Source of the DNA: Rhodoluna sp.
GTDB lineage: Bacteria; Actinomycetota; Actinomycetes; Actinomycetales; Microbacteriaceae
Length of the DNA: 37,368 bases
Direction: 5' to 3'
Assembly: GCA_030831605.1 (NCBI GenBank)
Contig: JAURKU010000010.1
Coordinates: 1 to 37,368 of the forward strand
Under the pieces are notes generated by a model. The model did not search any database, was not told the DNA's origin, and saw only the letters and a program-made list of their open reading frames with translations. Shown here in pieces: positions 29,350-36,395 of this stretch. Positions within the stretch are counted from its first letter, which is position 1. Each line of letters opens with the position of its first letter. Both the position numbers and the translations under genes were made by a program.

Positions 29350-29817
29350 ATGAAAGAAATTGCCGCCATATTGAGTTTGCTAAGCAGTTATGTGCCGAAC
29401 CCAGATCAGCCTTGGCTAAGCCCATTAGCTCAAAGCTTCGTCCTGCAACAATATTTAGCTCCACAAAGCGAGTATTCGGCTGGGCACCGAGGCATCGATT
29501 TGAATGCCGTAATAGACGAATTGGTCTTTGCCCCAGAATCAGGTGAAATCACATTTGTCGGTAAGGTTGGATACCGCCAGGTCTTGACCTTGGAAACTAC
29601 CCTCGGGGCCGTAACCTTTGAACCGGTTTGCTCAGATTTACTTGTCGGCAGCCAAATTATTCGCGGTGACGTGATTGGCACAGTTTGCCAACCCGACAGC
29701 GAGTATGTCTGGCACTGCGATATTGCCTGCATACACCTAGGCCTAAAAACTGAGCGCGGTTATCTAAGCCCTGAGGCTTATATATTTGGCATGAGCCCAA
29801 CAAGGCTTCTTCCCTAG
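29350..29817 (+). CDS. M23-like (LytM/peptidoglycan peptidase fold) protein
   Basis: 155 aa. GHRGIDLNA supplies His46 and Asp50 of the HxxxD zinc motif, and the C-terminus has WHCDIACIHLGLK, where the HxH of active M23 enzymes is replaced by the H-x-G form common in short actinobacterial homologues. The glycine-rich GEITFVGKVGYRQVLTLET matches LytM strands. The N-terminus has only a weak hydrophobic segment, so export is uncertain. Position next to rpsB matches the M. tuberculosis arrangement, where an M23-like gene also diverges from rpsB. It may be a regulator rather than an active hydrolase. Confidence 0.85.
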   Translation: MKEIAAILSLLSSYVPNPDQPWLSPLAQSFVLQQYLAPQSEYSAGHRGIDLNAVIDELVFAPESGEITFVGKVGYRQVLTLETTLGAVTFEPVCSDLLVGSQIIRGDVIGTVCQPDSEYVWHCDIACIHLGLKTERGYLSPEAYIFGMSPTRLLP

Positions 29818-30716
29818 GCACGAGGGTGGGCATTTTTATAGCCCTCACGCAAACGCTCAACTGAAACGTGTGTGTAAATCTGAGTCGTGCCCAAACTTGC
29901 GTGACCGAGTAGTTCTTGGACGGCCCTGAGATCAGCCCCGCCATCTAGCAGGTGGGTTGCGGCGGTGTGACGCAGGGTATGTGGCCCAGATGCACCGGTT
30001 GGAGTATCGGCAAGAAGTTCAGCAACCAACTGGTACACCGAACGAACACCAAGTCTTTTACCCTTGCTGTTTAGTAAAAGTGCTCGCTCCTGCGCTGCGG
30101 GATTGAAACTTTCACGAACGGCCAAGTAGGCTCTGAGCGCATCTTTAGCTGGGATTCCAAAAGGGACTACGCGTTCTTTTGACCCCTTACCAATAACTCT
30201 GATTATGTTTCGGTCAAGATCAAGTGAGAGCACATCTAAACCACATATCTCACTGACTCTAACCCCAGTGGCATAAAGCATTTCAAAAATAAAGTGATTT
30301 CTGATGGCCACTTGCTCGCCGGTTCCAGCCAGGGTTTGTAAATGGTCGAAAATATCTTGAAGTGATTCTTTAGAAACAACTTTTGGCAAATGTCTAGCTG
30401 ACTTGGGGGACTTAAGTCGCTGCCCCGGATCAGCGGCTAATACTCCTTCAACTTGGCACCAAGCTGTGAAAGATCTTATTGCAGCACTTTTTCTAGCCAA
30501 AGTGCTATTAGCCGCATCTCGCTGACTTACTTGCCAAAGCCATTCGCGTAGCAAGGCTAAATCTAGTTCCGAGAATTTATCTATTTTGCCTTCAAGAAAC
30601 CCAGCCAAATCGAGAACATCGCTGTGATAACTTTTCACGGTGTTCGCCGAATAACCGCGGAGTGTAGCAAGGTGATCGGCGAACCGATCAGCTAGTGCTA
30701 CAACTTCTGAGTGCAT
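29814..30716 (-). CDS. xerC: Tyrosine recombinase XerC
   Basis: 300 aa, normal length. SAM-like N-terminal DNA-binding domain (about 8-95), then the catalytic domain with Arg153 (ATGVRVSE), Lys177 (GKGSKERVVP), His246 and Arg249 (HTLRHTAATH), His272 (LGHASLGTTQ) and nucleophile Tyr281 (IYTHVS). With XerD it resolves chromosome dimers at dif near the terminus. No integrase-like excision partner or att repeat is nearby, so a chromosomal role is favoured. The stop interlocks with the M23-like gene in CTAG; dprA lies 14 bases upstream. Confidence 0.95.
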   Translation of the reverse strand: MHSEVVALADRFADHLATLRGYSANTVKSYHSDVLDLAGFLEGKIDKFSELDLALLREWLWQVSQRDAANSTLARKSAAIRSFTAWCQVEGVLAADPGQRLKSPKSARHLPKVVSKESLQDIFDHLQTLAGTGEQVAIRNHFIFEMLYATGVRVSEICGLDVLSLDLDRNIIRVIGKGSKERVVPFGIPAKDALRAYLAVRESFNPAAQERALLLNSKGKRLGVRSVYQLVAELLADTPTGASGPHTLRHTAATHLLDGGADLRAVQELLGHASLGTTQIYTHVSVERLREGYKNAHPRA

Positions 30717-30730
30717 ATCTCAAAGCGTAA

Positions 30731-31843
30731 TCACAACTTTTGCCAGCCTATGGAGATTTCACGAACCAGTTGACGCTTACTTAGCTGGGTGAGCGTGTAT
30801 TGGGTCTCGGCCAGGGTCATGCCGGCAAGCCGAGCGATAACCTCGTGACTAAGCGCCTTGCCTTGCAGAGCATCAAGCACCCTGGTGTGATTATCTATTC
30901 GGTTTATTGCTTGAAAATCTGGTTCTGTATTTAGGCCCATTAGTTCGGCAAGTTGGTTGGGGGTAGCGATAAGTTCTGCTCGCTGTTCCCTGATTAGCCG
31001 GTGGCACCCAGCCGATCTAACCGAATCAACTGGACCAGGAATAGCACCAACTGGACGGCCAATCTCATTGGCGTGATAAGCGGTGTTTATCGAGCCAGAG
31101 CGATAGCCTGCTTCTACGACTACGGTGGCTTTGCCTAAGCAAGCAATCAGGCGATTGCGTTGCAAAAATCGCCACCTCGATGGACTTACGCCAGGCGGCA
31201 CTTCGGAAATGACGGCACCTGAATGCCGAGCCAAATTGAAAAGTTCTAAATTGGCTGATGGATATAAACGGTCAAGTCCACCAGCCATGACACAGATAGT
31301 GTTGCCGTGGTTTTCAAGCGCTGCCTTGCTGGCTTTAGCATCTATGCCAAGTGCTCCCCCAGAGACAATCAGCCAACCCTGATCAACACAAAAGCGAACT
31401 AAATCTTGAGTCACCCTAAGCCCATAATCACTTGCCAAGCGCGCCCCGATAACACTGATAGCGGTTTCTTCAAAAACTTTCGGATCTCCAAGTACCCACA
31501 GTGCTGCGGGCAGATGATCTGCCAGATCGTCGAGTGTTGTTGGCCAATGATCTGACTCCGGGGTGATTAGTTCTCCGCCAAGTTGGGCCAATCGTTCTAA
31601 CGATTTCTCTGGGTTTGCGATGGCGATTCTTCGACGCCAGCATTCAAGCGAATCGGAGAGAGTTTGAATGAACCCTGCTGCCTGAAAGTAATCCGCCGGC
31701 AGGAGTGCCGCTAACTCTTTTGAACCAATTCCATCGCTAATTAGCGCAAGGGAATTAGTAACTCCAAGTTCTCTGCGTAATAAACCAGCTATCGCGTCCC
31801 CAGGCTCGGTTATCTCCGACCAGGTCGCATATGTTTCGAGCAT
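30731..31843 (-). CDS. dprA: DNA processing protein DprA/Smf
   Basis: 370 aa. Helical N-terminus, a Rossmann-like core with ALWVLGDPKVFEETAISVIG, LIVSGGALGIDAKASKAAL, GNTICVMAGGLDRLYP, GAVISEVPPG and GSINTAYHANEIGRPVGAIPG, then a winged-helix C-terminus (about 305-370). DprA loads RecA on incoming single-stranded DNA in transformation. The usual neighbours comM and yraN are missing between dprA and the DUF2469 gene. ATG start; 60 bases separate it from the DUF2469 stop. Confidence 0.94.
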   Translation of the reverse strand: MLETYATWSEITEPGDAIAGLLRRELGVTNSLALISDGIGSKELAALLPADYFQAAGFIQTLSDSLECWRRRIAIANPEKSLERLAQLGGELITPESDHWPTTLDDLADHLPAALWVLGDPKVFEETAISVIGARLASDYGLRVTQDLVRFCVDQGWLIVSGGALGIDAKASKAALENHGNTICVMAGGLDRLYPSANLELFNLARHSGAVISEVPPGVSPSRWRFLQRNRLIACLGKATVVVEAGYRSGSINTAYHANEIGRPVGAIPGPVDSVRSAGCHRLIREQRAELIATPNQLAELMGLNTEPDFQAINRIDNHTRVLDALQGKALSHEVIARLAGMTLAETQYTLTQLSKRQLVREISIGWQKL

Positions 31844-31903
31844 GCAGCAAGTATCTTGCTGTTCAAGCTACGCTTAGCCAGAAAAAATCAACCTGTTGAA
31901 AAC

Positions 31904-32236
31904 CTAGTTGTTGTTATCCCCAACAGTGAGTTCTTTAGGTAGATCGAAAGCTTTACCGGTTAGCTCTTCGATGTTTACATCCTTGAAAGTGAGTACTTTC
32001 ACGTTCTTTACAAACCGATCGGTGCGGTAAATGTCCCAAACCCAGACATCGGTGAGGCTTAGTTCAAAATAGAAATCGGACTCGGTATCAATTCTCTTGA
32101 ATTCAACTTCGTTGGCTAAATAAAGTCTTCGCTCTGTTTCAATCACGTAGCGGAAGGTGTCCACGACGCTGCGGTATTCACGAAATAGGGCTAGTTCAGC
32201 TTCCCGGTCGTAATCTTCAAATTCGTTCTCGTCCAT
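31904..32236 (-). CDS. DUF2469 protein
   Basis: 110 aa, cytoplasmic. MDENEFEDYDREAELALFRE, YRYV-like FRYVIETERRLYLANEV and VWVWDIYRTDRFVKNVKVLTF match the conserved actinobacterial DUF2469 family that sits beside rnhB. Acidic, probably alpha-beta, no known activity. ATG start; 12 bases downstream of rnhB. Confidence 0.93.
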   Translation of the reverse strand: MDENEFEDYDREAELALFREYRSVVDTFRYVIETERRLYLANEVEFKRIDTESDFYFELSLTDVWVWDIYRTDRFVKNVKVLTFKDVNIEELTGKAFDLPKELTVGDNNN

Positions 32237-32248
32237 GTGAAGGTTATT

Positions 32249-32920
32249 CTACCCCTGCAAAATCTTGCTCAGCCAACTTATTCGATGAATCTCGCTCGGG
32301 CCTAGTTCAACTAAGGCCCTGCGGTGCTGGGCCGAAGCATAACCCTTGTTCTTATCTAGACCGTAGCCGGGATACTCTTTGGCAAGGTTGAGCATGAGCT
32401 TATCCCTGGTCACCTTGGCCAAAACTGACGCGGTGGCTACCGAAACACAGTCTCGGTCTGCCTGAACCTTGGTGGCAACAGGAAAGCCAAATGACTTAGT
32501 GCCAAGGTAGTCAATATTGCCATCAAGAATCAGCTGCACGGGTTCCGATTTCAGGATAGCCAATGCGGTGGGTTGATCAAGCAATCCTTGGATACTACGG
32601 CTACCAGCCAAGCCGAGGGCTTTAATAATTCCGTGTTCTTCTATTTCAGAAACGGTTGCTGTGCCGACTGAATATCCGATCGCGTACTCAACTAAAAGTG
32701 GGAAGATCTCTTCTCTGGCTTTTTCGGAGAGCAATTTGCTATCTCGTAAATTCTCCGGCCAAGTGGTCTTTTGGATGTCAATAAGAGCAGCACCTACTGC
32801 CACCTCCCCAGCGATACAACCTCGACCGACTTCATCCATGCCAATAACATGCCTGACTCCGGCACCAGCAAAACTGGCTTCGAAATTAAGGCTTGGCAGC
32901 TGGGACGTTTTTGAAGACAT
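32249..32920 (-). CDS. rnhB: Ribonuclease HII
   Basis: 223 aa. GMDEVGRGCIAGEVAVGAAL carries the catalytic Asp29-Glu30; LILDGNID supplies the third acid and KVQADRDCVSVATASVLAKV the fourth with the conserved Ser/Ala helix. It removes ribonucleotides misplaced in DNA. It overlaps the end of lepB by 35 bases. Confidence 0.97.
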   Translation of the reverse strand: MSSKTSQLPSLNFEASFAGAGVRHVIGMDEVGRGCIAGEVAVGAALIDIQKTTWPENLRDSKLLSEKAREEIFPLLVEYAIGYSVGTATVSEIEEHGIIKALGLAGSRSIQGLLDQPTALAILKSEPVQLILDGNIDYLGTKSFGFPVATKVQADRDCVSVATASVLAKVTRDKLMLNLAKEYPGYGLDKNKGYASAQHRRALVELGPSEIHRISWLSKILQG

Positions 32921-33647
32921 CTGGGTAGTTATCTAGCCACTTGAGGTGATTAAACGGCCATGAAATTACAAAAGCTCGGCCAACAATATATTTCTTGGCA
33001 ATAAAGCCCTTGCCCGGTGCGTCCGGATGATATCTAGAATCTTCAGAATTACTGCGATTATCACCGAGTACCCAAATCGAATCCTGCGGAACAATAACAT
33101 CAAATTCTGTATCAGATGGGTTCACATCCTTAGCGATATACGGCTCAATAATCGGCTCACCGTTGATGGTGATTCGATTATTCGCATCGCAACAGACTAC
33201 GTGATCGCCAGAAACGCCAATTACGCGCTTGACCAGATGCTGGTCATTATCTGGTGAGATCAACCCGGCAACTGAAAGTAACCAGTCGCCGATCTGAGCT
33301 AGCGGATGACTTGGCTCATCCGGTTCGATATAACCTAGCCAGTCACCTGGATCTTTGAAAACCACAACATCGCCACGTTCAATTGGTATGACATTTGGCA
33401 CCAGCTGATTCACGATAATCCGGTCGTTAATTTGCAGAGTGTCAAACATCGAACCAGATGGAATGTAGAAAGAGCGGAAAAGAAAAGTTTTAACCAGTGA
33501 AGAAATTATCAGTGCCCAGAAAATTATGGTTAGCGTGTCAATTAACAGGGCAAGTAAAGAGTTCTTCTTTTTTAGTTCACGTAGCTTTTTCCGAGGTTCC
33601 TTAAAAGGACCTCTCGGCTCGCGCTCAACTTTTTCTTTTTTTGCCAT
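32886..33647 (-). CDS. lepB: Signal peptidase I
   Basis: 253 aa. A basic N-terminus (Lys/Arg-rich, 1-30), one membrane helix (about 31-52), then catalytic Ser66 (YIPSGSMFDTL), Lys140 (QHLVKRVIGVSGD) and the WVLGDNRSNSEDSRYHP box. It cleaves Sec and Tat signal peptides outside the membrane. The ATG has only a weak SD-like AAG upstream. It is part of the conserved rplS-lepB-rnhB run. Confidence 0.96.
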   Translation of the reverse strand: MAKKEKVEREPRGPFKEPRKKLRELKKKNSLLALLIDTLTIIFWALIISSLVKTFLFRSFYIPSGSMFDTLQINDRIIVNQLVPNVIPIERGDVVVFKDPGDWLGYIEPDEPSHPLAQIGDWLLSVAGLISPDNDQHLVKRVIGVSGDHVVCCDANNRITINGEPIIEPYIAKDVNPSDTEFDVIVPQDSIWVLGDNRSNSEDSRYHPDAPGKGFIAKKYIVGRAFVISWPFNHLKWLDNYPDVFKNVPAAKP

Positions 33648-33663
33648 AATTCTTGAGCTAAAC

Positions 33664-33690
33664 CTTAAATCGCTTTGGCGATCTTAGGAT
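33664..33690 (-). terminator. Weak imperfect hairpin between rplS and lepB
   Basis: CCTAAGATCGC-CAAA-GCGATTTAAGG pairs at 9 of 11 positions on the minus strand but has no real U-tract. It may attenuate rather than end transcription from rplS. Confidence 0.3.
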
Positions 33691-34050
33691 TTAGGCTTCA
33701 GCCTGGTTATCGCGCTTCTCGCGAATCTTCGCCTTCTTACCGCGAAGGTCACGAAGGTAGTAAAGCTTGGCACGGCGAACTGCACCCTTGCTGACCAACT
33801 CAATCTTGTCGATTACTGGAGAGTGAATTGGGAAAGTTCTCTCAACACCAACCTGGAATGAAACTTTACGAACGGTAAAGCTCTCGCGAACTCCAGCACC
33901 TGATCTGCGGATGACAATTCCTTGGAAGACCTGGATACGGCTGCGGTTACCTTCGATGATGTTTACGTGAACCTTAACGGTGTCACCGACACGAAATTCT
34001 GGGATATCGGTTTTTAGACTTGCTTTGTCGACTGAGTCTAGAGTTTGCAT
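33691..34050 (-). CDS. rplS: 50S ribosomal protein L19
   Basis: 119 aa, typical length. [29 protein letters not shown] and [31 protein letters not shown] are diagnostic. It sits at the subunit interface of the 50S. ATG with AGGAAGG well upstream. The 137-nt gap to trmD carries its candidate promoter and a hairpin GGCAA/TTGCC (about 34143-34166). Confidence 0.98.
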   Translation of the reverse strand: MQTLDSVDKASLKTDIPEFRVGDTVKVHVNIIEGNRSRIQVFQGIVIRRSGAGVRESFTVRKVSFQVGVERTFPIHSPVIDKIELVSKGAVRRAKLYYLRDLRGKKAKIREKRDNQAEA

Positions 34051-34156
34051 TTTTGTTACGCCTTCCTATTTGCACGCAGGTCAAAACGGGTATTTAGAGT
34101 TTCTTGATTTGCCTTTGCTCCCCTGCGGCGGAACCTTTATTTACGGCAACCTCTAT

Positions 34157-34185
34157 ATCTTGCCACAGCCAAAGCGCTAAAGCAA
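34157..34185 (-). promoter_or_regulatory. Candidate rplS promoter
   Basis: Minus strand TTGCTT (34185-34180), 17-base spacer ending TGTGG, CAAGAT (34162-34157). It has the same layout as the rpsP candidate (TTGCCT, 18, TGG-CAGAAT). Confidence 0.4.
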
Positions 34186-34187
34186 AG

Positions 34188-34871
34188 CTAATCTAGAAGA
34201 TCAGGCCTGATGCGCTTGGTTCGCTCAATCGCCTGTTCTAAGCGCCATTTGGCTATCTCGGCGTGATTACCAGATCTGAGCACCTCCGGCACTTCTAGAT
34301 CCCGCCAGATTGCCGGTTTGGTATAACTTGGATACTCCAACAGGCCATTGCTGTGTGATTCTTCAACCAGGCTCTCCGCATTACCGATTACCCCCGGAAT
34401 TAGCCGAGCTATTGCCTCAATCATGGCTAAGGCGGCAACTTCACCACCGTTTAGCACGTAATCGCCGAGGCTAATCATTTTCATTTCGCTCTTAGTTGCC
34501 GCCCAGTCAAAAACTCGCTGGTCGATTCCCTCGTAGCGACCACAGGCAAAGACAATGTGCTCTTTTGTAGCTAGTTCAGCAGCCAATTCTTGGTTGAACA
34601 GTTCTCCGGCAGGTGTTGGCACGACTAGAACGGTCGAACCATCTTTTGCCAATAGTTCATCCAAAGCCTCGCCCCAGGGTTCAGCTTTCATAAGCATCCC
34701 TGCACCGCCACCGTATGGTGAATCATCTACGGTTCTGTGCTTATCGTGGGTGTAATCACGCAAATTGACTGCAGAAAAATCAAGTATGTTCTGCTCTTGA
34801 GCTTTGCCTAACAATGATATGTCCAAGACATCAAAAAACTCAGGAAAGATAGTGACAGCCTGGATCTTCAC
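34188..34871 (-). CDS. trmD: tRNA (guanine-N1)-methyltransferase
   Basis: 227 aa. SPOUT-fold enzyme making m1G37, which prevents frameshifting. [37 protein letters not shown] and [20 protein letters not shown] (trefoil-knot SAM site) are intact. GTG start overlaps the rimM TAG (TAGTG), with AGGAGG 4 bases upstream. Confidence 0.97.
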   Translation of the reverse strand: MKIQAVTIFPEFFDVLDISLLGKAQEQNILDFSAVNLRDYTHDKHRTVDDSPYGGGAGMLMKAEPWGEALDELLAKDGSTVLVVPTPAGELFNQELAAELATKEHIVFACGRYEGIDQRVFDWAATKSEMKMISLGDYVLNGGEVAALAMIEAIARLIPGVIGNAESLVEESHSNGLLEYPSYTKPAIWRDLEVPEVLRSGNHAEIAKWRLEQAIERTKRIRPDLLD

Positions 34872-35413
34872 TAGTCCTCCTCGATATCCTCAAATAGGCC
34901 CATAGGCGGAGTGATAACTACTCGGTTCTCGGAAACATTTACCTCAGGAACCAGCTGCTTTACAAACGGGACCATAATTTCAGTTTCGTTGTAGTCAATG
35001 ACCAAAAGATCTTGCGCTGGTAAATGCTCAACTCTAGCCACGGTGCCGATTTCTTTACCATCGCGATAAACCTTTAATCCAACCAATTGCTGGTCGTACC
35101 AGGCATCGGGTTCACTCGGAGCGACATCTAGATCCTGCTGGACCAACAAGATGGCTTTGATTAGGCTTTCGGCTTGAGTTCGATCTTCGATGCCTTCAAG
35201 AAATAACACCGGTTGAGAGTTGTACCAGCGCAGTTCCTTGACCGTTACAGTTTTGCCGAACCAAAATGATGATTCTGGTACTTGGAGACTAAAAGAAGCA
35301 CCTGGCACAAAACGTTCGTTTGGGGAGTCGGTGTAAAGCTCTAACTTGATAGCACCTTTGAGGCCGTGGGCCTTTAGTAACCGACCGACCCGAAGACTAG
35401 TTTGATTAGAAAT
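34871..35413 (-). CDS. rimM: 16S rRNA processing protein RimM, apparent AUU start
   Basis: RimM binds S19 and helps mature the 30S head. The track begins at a GTG (35308, 145 aa), but the same frame continues upstream with [20 protein letters not shown], the conserved RimM N-terminal barrel, so the short start cannot be right. Going back, the frame reads ATT-TCT-AAT-CAA-ACT-AGT-CTT-CGG, preceded by ACG-GCG and then TAG. No ATG, GTG or TTG exists between that stop and the conserved core. ATT (35413) gives 180 aa, the normal length, and overlaps the khpA stop by 8 bases. ACG two codons earlier is a less likely start. A sequencing error is the alternative. The C-terminal PRC-barrel ([20 protein letters not shown]) is intact. 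Confidence 0.9.
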   Translation of the reverse strand: MSNQTSLRVGRLLKAHGLKGAIKLELYTDSPNERFVPGASFSLQVPESSFWFGKTVTVKELRWYNSQPVLFLEGIEDRTQAESLIKAILLVQQDLDVAPSEPDAWYDQQLVGLKVYRDGKEIGTVARVEHLPAQDLLVIDYNETEIMVPFVKQLVPEVNVSENRVVITPPMGLFEDIEED

Positions 35414-35642
35414 CGCCGTCTACTACGTCTACGCGCACCTTCTTGCCATCGGCAAGAGCATTGATTACGGTGCGAAGGGCTTTGGCAGTGCGGCCTTTGC
35501 GCCCGATAACTCGACCGAGATCATCCGGGTGAACGTGGATTTCCAACATTTCACCTCGGTTGGTTGATCTCTCGGTTACTGTTGCATCCTCTGGATGATC
35601 AACAATTCCCTTAACCAAGTGTTCGAGCGCAGCGGCAAGCAC
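35406..35642 (-). CDS. khpA: KH-domain RNA-binding protein
   Basis: 78 aa single KH domain with GRVIGRKGRTAKALRTVI carrying the GxxG loop (IGRKGR). KhpA-type proteins bind RNA with a KhpB partner and affect cell size in Gram-positives; the partner is not in this window. GTG start with GAGG 8 bases upstream in the rpsP end. Position between rpsP and rimM is conserved in actinobacteria. Confidence 0.95.
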   Translation of the reverse strand: MLAAALEHLVKGIVDHPEDATVTERSTNRGEMLEIHVHPDDLGRVIGRKGRTAKALRTVINALADGKKVRVDVVDGDF

Positions 35643-35645
35643 GAT

Positions 35646-36233
35646 TTAAGCCTCTTCTTTGTTTTCTTCGGTAGCTGGAGTCTCTTCAGTGCCAGCAGCT
35701 TCTTCAGCAGCTTCTACCTGCTCTGCGGCAGGCTCTTCAGCGGCTGGGGCTTCGGCAACTACTTCTTCAACAGCTGGCGTTTCTGCTACTGCTTCAGCTG
35801 AAACTTCTTCAACCGCAACTTCAGCTGGGGTTTCTTCAGCAACTGCTTCTGCCACTTCTTCGCCCTTAGGCTTCAGTTTGATTTCTTCACGAGGCTTTAG
35901 CACTGGCTGCTTCTTTGTGTCAGCCACGAATACTTCCTTAGCAACCTGAGGCTTTACCTGGCTCTTTGCCGAGGCATCGCCCTTAGATTTCTGCAAGTCA
36001 CCGGTCAGTTTCAGTAGTGCTGCAACCTGCTCGGTAGGCTGAGCGCCAACGCCAAGCCAGTAAAGAGCACGGTCAGAATTGATTTCAATGATTGATGGTT
36101 CAGTGGTTGGTACGTAACGACCGATTTCCTCGATTACGCGTCCATCACGCTTGGTACGTGAATCTGCAACGACGATACGGTAGTGCGGCGACTTGAGCTT
36201 GCCAAGACGCTTTAGGCGGATTTTTACAGCCAC
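35646..36233 (-). CDS. rpsP: 30S ribosomal protein S16 with long acidic tail
   Basis: 195 aa. [30 protein letters not shown] is standard S16, whose core ends near residue 85. A Lys-rich linker ([30 protein letters not shown]) follows, then about 70 residues almost entirely Ala, Glu, Val, Pro and Thr. Long S16 tails are common in actinobacteria, but this one is at the long end. GTG start (GTG-GCT-GTA-AAA) with AGGAG 4 bases upstream. Confidence 0.97.
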   Translation of the reverse strand: MAVKIRLKRLGKLKSPHYRIVVADSRTKRDGRVIEEIGRYVPTTEPSIIEINSDRALYWLGVGAQPTEQVAALLKLTGDLQKSKGDASAKSQVKPQVAKEVFVADTKKQPVLKPREEIKLKPKGEEVAEAVAEETPAEVAVEEVSAEAVAETPAVEEVVAEAPAAEEPAAEQVEAAEEAAGTEETPATEENKEEA

Positions 36234-36362
36234 AATGCTCCTGTTAATTATGAATTGGGGCGAACGATCAACCGTGAGCGTGGGGGCACACTCGGTAGTC
36301 TTGCTCTAATTTGGTTACCGGCTCCAGTTTGGTTAGAGGGTCAAACTGCGGGCAACTTGTTT

Positions 36363-36392
36363 ATTCTGCCAGAAAATCAGCTGTTCAGGCAA
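36363..36392 (-). promoter_or_regulatory. Candidate rpsP promoter
   Basis: Minus strand TTGCCT (36392-36387), 18-base spacer ending in extended TGG, then CAGAAT (36368-36363). It lies just after the ffh stop in the 162-nt gap and would start the rpsP-khpA-rimM-trmD transcript, leaving a leader of about 120 nt with no clear hairpin. Confidence 0.45.
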
Positions 36393-36395
36393 GTA

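Noticed and set aside
29814-30716. Tyrosine recombinase as integrase of a mobile element
   Set aside because: Length, motifs and neighbours (dprA, rpsB block) fit housekeeping XerC; no att repeats or cargo are seen.
34871-35308. rimM starting at the GTG at 35308 as in the ORF track
   Set aside because: It deletes the conserved N-terminal RimM barrel that is intact in the same frame upstream.
35659-35949. 96-aa plus-strand ORF opposite the S16 tail
   Set aside because: Shadow of Ala/Glu-rich repeats; Ser/Ala/Thr low complexity only.
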